64,000 nt of DNA, from positions 25,041,701-25,105,700 of the forward strand of contig OZ024890.1 in NCBI GenBank assembly GCA_964017195.1, given 5' to 3'. Under the pieces are notes generated by a model. The model was not told the DNA's origin and made no database searches. It worked only from the letters and a program-made list of their open reading frames with translations. Of this stretch, positions 58,387 to 64,000 are shown piece by piece. Position numbers and translations under genes: made by a program. Position 1 is the stretch's first letter, and every line of letters begins with the position of its first letter. This DNA is from Siderastrea radians (Eukaryota; Cnidaria; Anthozoa; Scleractinia; Rhizangiidae).

Positions 58387-58592
58387 ATTTGGATCAGTCG
58401 ATTGATTTTAACAATTCGTTACCAGTCCTAGTGGTCGTGTTTAACCGCCTTACTCTGCCCTCTGACAAATACAATTTGGATCAATTTGGATCAGTCGATT
58501 GATTTGGATCAGTCGATTGATTTTAACAATTCGTTACCAGTCCTAGTGGTCGTGTTTAACCGCCTTACTCTGCCCTCCGACAAATACTACTC
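58387..58592. repeat. Imperfect tandem duplication of about 115 bp
   Basis: AATTTGGATCAGTCGATTGA, then TTTTAACAATTCGTTACCAG, GTGGTCGTGTTTAACCGCC and TTACTCTGCCCTC occur twice in order. A short extra GGATCAGTCGATTGATTT unit lies between. Copies differ at about one base, so the event is recent. Confidence 0.85.
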
Positions 58593-59159
58593 GTACCTGT
58601 TACCTTGAGGGCAACTGTTTATTCCGATGTTTAAATTTTGCCATTCTGGAAATGATAGATTTCGTTAGTTCCTTGAATAACTTTGCGATTTTGCAAAGAT
58701 TTTGCTGAGACAAAAATACCAGAATTCAGCGTTTGAGAAAAAGCCCTGAGCGAGATGAGAATGAATAATAAGGAACGAGATAAACGAGAAATCTATTTAT
58801 TATCCCTATTACCATTCAACTTTGATTGGTAGCCAACACTTTACTTTCCTGCAAATAACTGCGAACGAATAGTGGCCTGCTCATGCGCATCACAGAGTGA
58901 AGTAAGTTGTTTCCTGCAAATAATTTTCTGCTGGTGCGCAGTTTCGTCCTCGCACTTCTCTGCCCAAGAAAAACATGTTCAGCACCTAGAAAAAAAAAAG
59001 GGAAAAATTCCTTAGGGGGAGAAAATAAATGTAAAACGGGAAAGACGTCGGGAAAGCCGCGGGACCTATTAGGGGACTGGAGACCAAAGGTAATTTCTTT
59101 TCCCCAGACTTCGCTCGTCTCGATGTATTCAAGATGGCGGTTCAATGTCAGGGTCCCAA

Positions 59160-59370
59160 GGGGTTCAGGGCTTCAGGGCTTCAGGGCTTCGGGGTAAAAA
59201 ATGCAGGGCTCCAGGGCTCCAAGACAGCAAAAATTGGGGCTCTAGGGCTCCAAGGCTGTACTCTAGGGCTCCATTTGGCCAGAAGCAGCATTTTTGTATG
59301 GGCTCCAAGTAGAAGAAAGCTTTGGGCTCTGGGTTCCACAGCAAAAAATTCGGGGCTCCAGAGTTCCAAT
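59160..59370. repeat. GGGCTCCA / GGGCTTCA low-complexity repeat
   Basis: Irregular short units: GGGCTTCAGGGCTTCAG at the left, GGGCTCCAGGGCTCCAAG and related units further right, interrupted by AGCAAAAAT(T)-like words. This creates long spurious open frames on both strands. It may be the body of a small transposon, but no inverted ends were found. Confidence 0.6.
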
Positions 59371-59999
59371 GACCCTCCCTGTTACTGTTTGGTGGTAGAT
59401 GAAGAAATAGGCGTGTTTACGCTGTTGTAAGTACATGTTACGTTTGACGCGTGTTTTTTCTTTTCTGTTTCCTACCAAGTGCTGCTTATTGCACGCAGTC
59501 AATAAAACGGAAGTCGGGTGGTCCTAAATAACAGCAAATGTTCCTCGTCCTTACAGCCAGGGGCAAGACGTTTGCCCCAATCAAGTTTTTGAGAAAACTA
59601 AGCCCTATGCTCGGTTTAACTGGATGCCAGCTAGATTCTTATTAAAGAGTGGTACTATAGAAGCTACAAACCTATGAAGAGAGAAATGTACGGTCAGTCA
59701 AATATTTCCCAATGTTCCTGTTGTCATTTATCAGAAGGAAAAATTATTCAGTGCCTTTTTAGAAAAGGTAACTCCGTCACTCGTTGAATCTTAGAAAAAC
59801 TAATGATGGGGTTATACGCGGTTAGGAGGAAGAATATTACAAACCTAAACCATTAAAAAGCCCAGTTTGCGTTGTCTTTTTCAAAACTCTACTTTCACGG
59901 AAAGATGCCTGCTAATACGTACCTAACTCGAAATTACCATACGTTCTTGTTGAAGCACAAGAAAAGCTGACACATGAAGCTGGCTTGTCAAAAAAGCCA

Positions 60000-60958
60000 T
60001 TGTGGATTGCATTTCAAAGGTCTTTTAAAGCCTCGTCTGAAATGCTCGATTCTCTAGCAGTATATCAGAGGATTCCAACAGGCGTTCATACTAGCGATAG
60101 TATAAGCACTGTACATGTGGTGTGGTTTCACTGTGGATGAGGTGAGGAAATGGAGACACAGTATAACCAACAATGGCACGAAACTACCGAGACACAACCC
60201 AACAGCAATGGCCACAGTACGGGCAGCTTTCATTTCACGCTTCATGGCGAGTGTACATATACCCATTTGCACGCTTTCACCTTCTTGGCTGATTTGTTTT
60301 CGCTGTTTAAAAGGAACTTTGATGATGTAACCGTATGAAATCAGGATGATCGCTGTAGGCAAGGCCAACAGTGTTATCACCAAGAACATTAAGTAGGCTC
60401 TGACCAGTGAAGGGGTGATACGGAGGCAATCGAAGCAAGGTGTTAATGCTTGCGAAAATTCTACGAAGGTTTTCAGCCCGTGCGCCTTCAACGACTCAGG
60501 GAACACCATGGAAACTAAAATTGCCCACAGCCAAACCACGATTGAAGCGATCATTGCATCGCGATTAGTCACTATGGTGTGATACCTCAACGCGAACTTG
60601 ATGGCGATGAAACGTTCAACGCTGATTAATGTGAGATGAAGAATGATGATGGAACTGAAGGCGAGGTTTAGCATGGATGCCGCGCTGCATAATTGGTGTG
60701 CAGATGTCTTTGGACCAAAGATATTAGTAATATGCGAAATAAAGACAATCACCATCGACATATCTGCAGCAGACAAGCTCACCAGTATAGTGTTAGACGC
60801 CGTCCGCAGATTTGGGAATTGCAAAAAGCTCTCATCACGAGAACATTGCCAAAAATAGTGCTAATTATCAGAACAACGTAAATGGGAACAAAGAGGACCT
60901 TGAACACGGCCGACAATTCGTGTTTAATGCCATCATCCAAGGCACCAGTTAAATTCAT
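60000..60958 (-). pseudogene. Class A GPCR pseudogene (copy 2 of duplicated receptor)
   Basis: Starts at ATG 60958 with the same N-terminus as copy 1. A one-base loss near 60,819 (GAATTG for GAATTTG) shifts the frame in the first intracellular loop. From there an open frame (60,824-60,054) covers helices 2-7 with LSAAD, SVERFIAIKF (Glu replaces Asp of the DRF triplet) and NPLIYC. It ends at TAG (60,056-60,054) where copy 1 has TGG in the helix 8 motif YCWRNEHFRRGF. None of the three copy-1 lesions is present, so the copies decayed separately. Confidence 0.82.
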
Positions 60959-61135
60959 GTCGAAAAGAGGAGCTGTTTGTGAAAACCTGTCAAGCCGCCT
61001 CAGATTATATACGCAACGGTGCACGTGGTGAAGTCGTGGCAGAAATTTTAACTTCCAAATTTACCTTCCGGTCGATATATGAGTCTTCTTTACTGTAAAT
61101 TTAGAGCAGTCTTAAAAGATGGTAAAGCTGCCTTT

Positions 61136-61577
61136 AGGCTGGTTTTCACTAGCGACGGAGTCGGAGTCGGTGTCGTAAGCGGAGTCGTAAGAGCGCTTAT
61201 GACCTAGTGAAAATCAAAAATCGGAGTCCTAAGCGGAGTCATAAGCTCGACGGAATCGGAGTCGGAAGAATCAGAACGTTTCCATTTTCTTCTGACTCCG
61301 CTTACCATTCCGTCGCTTACGATCTAGTGAAAACCAGATTGTCGGAGTCGGAAGCAGAAGCGGAAGGATAAACCAATCACAGTGCTCGTTCCCACGCTTT
61401 GTGATTGATTTAGTTCTTCTCCGACAATTTGGTTTTCACGAGATCGTAAGCGACGGAAGCGTAAGCGCAACAGGAACTCTGCTTACGACTCCGTTGTTTG
61501 ATTTTCACTAGATCGTAACGCTCTACGCTTCTGATTACGACTCCGACTCCGACTCCGTCGCTAGTGAAAACCAGCCT
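61136..61577. mobile_element. 442 bp MITE rich in GGAGTCG sub-repeats, TTT target duplication
   Basis: Ends AGGCTGGTTTTCACTAGCGA and TCGCTAGTGAAAACCAGCCT are exact inverted copies. Flanked by TTT (61133-61135 and 61578-61580), where the first duplication copy has a single TTT near 52,773-52,777. The interior is made of GGAGTCGGAGTCG, GTCGTAAGC and CTAGTGAAAA motifs in both orientations. A 3 bp duplication points to PIF/Harbinger-like mobilisation. Its ends (GGCTG-TTTT) recall the element at 16,475. Confidence 0.88.
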
Positions 61578-64000
61578 TTTCCAAACTTGGAAAATGTTTG
61601 CTTTGTCTTCCTCGGATGACTGACCGATGGCGAGGTTGTCGTAGACGCGAATCAGACACTGACTTTCAACACTGTTTCCAGGGTATGTCGAGGTTAAAAT
61701 ACATCAAGGCCAGTGTTATTTATTTTATATATGGAATGAATTGAAACGTGCGTGGTTTAAAATTTAAGATCAGGTTTTGTCATACAAATTAAAAGGCCAA
61801 CTTCAAGACAGGTGTCTGTAACTTTCTATTTATTTAAATAATGGCCGTTATAATAGCAAACATTGGTCTTTAAAATCGATTAGGCGTTGTCTTTGATGAA
61901 CTTCGAGGATTCACGCCGTATATTAATAAAGCCTTCTTTAAATGATAATGATTAACATTGAAAGATGATTTCCACTCTCAGGGCAACACGGACCACTGCT
62001 CAACATATTTCACAACCATCATTTCAATTGTCTAAAATAATTATAATACTGAGTTATGACGTTAGTTCCAAGATCCTGTAAAAAGATGCTCTCTTGATTT
62101 GACAGCGAAAGCCTAATTTTTTTAGATCAGCTGCAGTTTTATTTACGTGCACAAAACTGAAGAGAAATGACCCGTGTTTTGAATTTAATAGTTTCAACCT
62201 CATCTTTATAAATAACTAAAGCTAACTTGATCGAAAAATATGCAATTGAAGAGTGATTTCCTTTTGATAATAACCTTTTGATTTTACTTCAAATTGACTA
62301 AATCCCTAATATTCAAGTAAAGTTTTTGTTTTGACCATTTATTCGTCACCTAGCGCAGGAAGTAAAAATGTTTTGGGTGTGTGTGTGTGTTCATCAGAAA
62401 TGTCACGGGTATGAAAACGCTATTTAAAGGGAACGTCTGGCAAAAAAGCCTTTACCATGACTTTTTATAGGCTTATTGCTCGATGCTAGAAAAGAAGGCG
62501 AATATGTTAACTATCCTAAACAGGTAAGCAACTTTCTATCTTGTCACTGCGTGCCAAACTACACTTGGAAGTTGATCTTCACAAAACGTCCAACTGTTAG
62601 CTGCAAAATTATTTTAAGCTAAAATAATTGTTTTGGGTATTCCATCACGTTTTGGAAGCTAGCACGCTATCATTATTAATTCGTCATTGTGCAAACAAAC
62701 GTCATTCACAATGACATAAAGCTCATCTAGTCTTCCTTGTTCACGCAGCTTTTTCAATTCCCGTTCAAAACATCATTGTTCCTTGTTGAAATGTTTATTT
62801 GGATCATGAAGGGCAGGTGATTACGCTTTCCCTTTCGTCGGTCCTATGAAAGCTGAAAACACTATCTTTTGGAAATTAAGACGTGTTCTTTTTACATAAC
62901 TGATCTTGGCTTTTGGCTGAATTCTGAAGCCCTGGGTCATTTTTTTAGCTGATTTTTGCACACATTATACTTCCTGATAAAACATGAATTTGGATCACAC
63001 AGGAAGGCTGATTATGTTTTTTAAAATTTCATTCCGTAGTGGAACTGAAAAAAGAAATGTTTATTGAAAATGTATTTTTACTATGTCCCACAAAAAAAGT
63101 TAATTTCTGGCTGAGCTCTCAAACCCGGACCGGATGTTATAACAAGGCGGGAGAGAAAAGGAGAAAAAAAGCCTGTCTGCGACGCGCTTGCGCAGACTAA
63201 GTTCGCAGCTGCAGCTGGCAGCAGCCGTAGCAGGTTGAATTGTCACGGACGCATAGGATGACAGGATGGATAACGTAAAACAAACTTACAGTGCGAGATA
63301 TATATCAGTGGCGTTAACCATTTATTACTCATAGTCCGAAGATCAAAAACTGATTATTTGACTGACTTTTGGACTGTTTGAACAACAAAAAGGGAAAAAA
63401 ATTGAAAATGAGCCAACATTTCGTATATTGTATTTTTGAAAGTTCACCGGCATTCCCAATCCTTTTCATTAAACAGCTTCACGGCACCCATATTTTTTAA
63501 ACATAAAATGTCTGCATGCTGAATATTCCCCATGCGTGTAAGAGAATATGAAAATTTGAAATGCAATAATGAGCCTTTTACTTTGTTTTTCTTGCTTCTA
63601 ACCATCACCGCCAAGTGTTGGATTCCCGTACAAGAATCCTCCTTGTGTTGTAGAAACCGAACGATAATTTGCACGACTTACAATGAAAATAAGAACACAG
63701 TTTAACAGACACGCTGACAACAATGATAACAACGGTAGGAAAAGAGGCATTGGGTGGTAAAAGAACAACTGCAAGCGAAACCCCTACGGTTTGAGGAAGG
63801 CGTCTGAAATAAGACCATAGCTAAAAAAGTGTGTCATCGTTGCACTGCACACTGCAGCTAGACTGAATTTCCCGGGCACCTAGCGGCAAGCTTTCACAGA
63901 GGAACAGCTTACAGTCTGCGACAAAAAAGGACCCATGTCTGACGCACATAATTATTATAGAAAAAGGAAGAACTGGTCGACAAAGACCTAAGAGCCATGT

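Larger units (their letters stand above)
59599..63971. repeat. Segmental duplication, copy 2
   Basis: Direct repeat of 51,358-56,019, lying about 8.2 kb further on with the intact receptor gene between the two. It holds the receptor pseudogene at 60,000-60,958. The homology stops near 63,971, just before the window ends. Confidence 0.9.

Noticed and set aside
59134..59502. Open frames of 62-98 codons on both strands
   Set aside because: They come from the GGGCTCCA low-complexity repeat.
60115..60338. Plus-strand open frames across the GPCR genes (also near 52,337, 56,848 and 60,643)
   Set aside because: They are antisense shadows of the receptor coding sequence and are not conserved as proteins.
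1..64000. CRISPR arrays, bacterial operons or phage genes
   Set aside because: The window is plainly a spliced animal genome; tandem repeats here have no spacer structure.

Overview
This is an animal nuclear genome window: AT-rich, genes split by many short exons with GT..AG introns, and many small transposons. The gene set (KIF15 kinesin, a coral-type secreted matrix protein, a cluster of lineage-specific class A GPCRs) and the repeat families point to an anthozoan cnidarian, most likely a stony coral. The species cannot be named from the sequence alone.

Layout. 1-9.2 kb holds no gene I can support; its landmark is a ~797 bp perfect ATTC tetranucleotide array. 9.24-45.27 kb is one large plus-strand gene, the orthologue of mitotic kinesin-12 / KIF15. 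I could join 44 exons by hand, with every splice phase matching, into an open frame of 1502 codons plus stop. It has two tiny 5' exons, an 8.6 kb second intron, the motor domain at 18.2-23.1 kb and a long coiled-coil stalk to the stop at 45,270. Its introns are packed with foldback and MITE-type elements, and one intron (34.0-38.4 kb) carries a tandem series of covarying stem-loops that I cannot assign to any known element.

48.6-50.3 kb (plus) is a secreted protein gene: signal peptide, short coiled coil, then a domain like the C-terminal domain of coral skeletal organic matrix (fibrinogen-like) proteins. It appears to lack a middle exon and to carry a frameshift.

51.4-64 kb is a GPCR cluster on the minus strand. 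An intact 360-residue receptor (56,689-57,771) sits between two copies of a ~4.4 kb duplicated segment (about 51,358-56,019 and 59,599-63,971). Each copy holds a related receptor that is broken, and the two copies carry different lesions. Comparing the copies gives pre-insertion sites for three small DNA transposons: two adjacent TTAA-flanked elements present only in the first copy, and one element with a 3 bp target duplication only in the second.

The genes do not form a pathway. KIF15 is a spindle motor, the matrix-like protein would be extracellular, and the receptors would be in the plasma membrane with unknown ligands. All alignments were done by eye; family names rest on motif recognition, not on a search.
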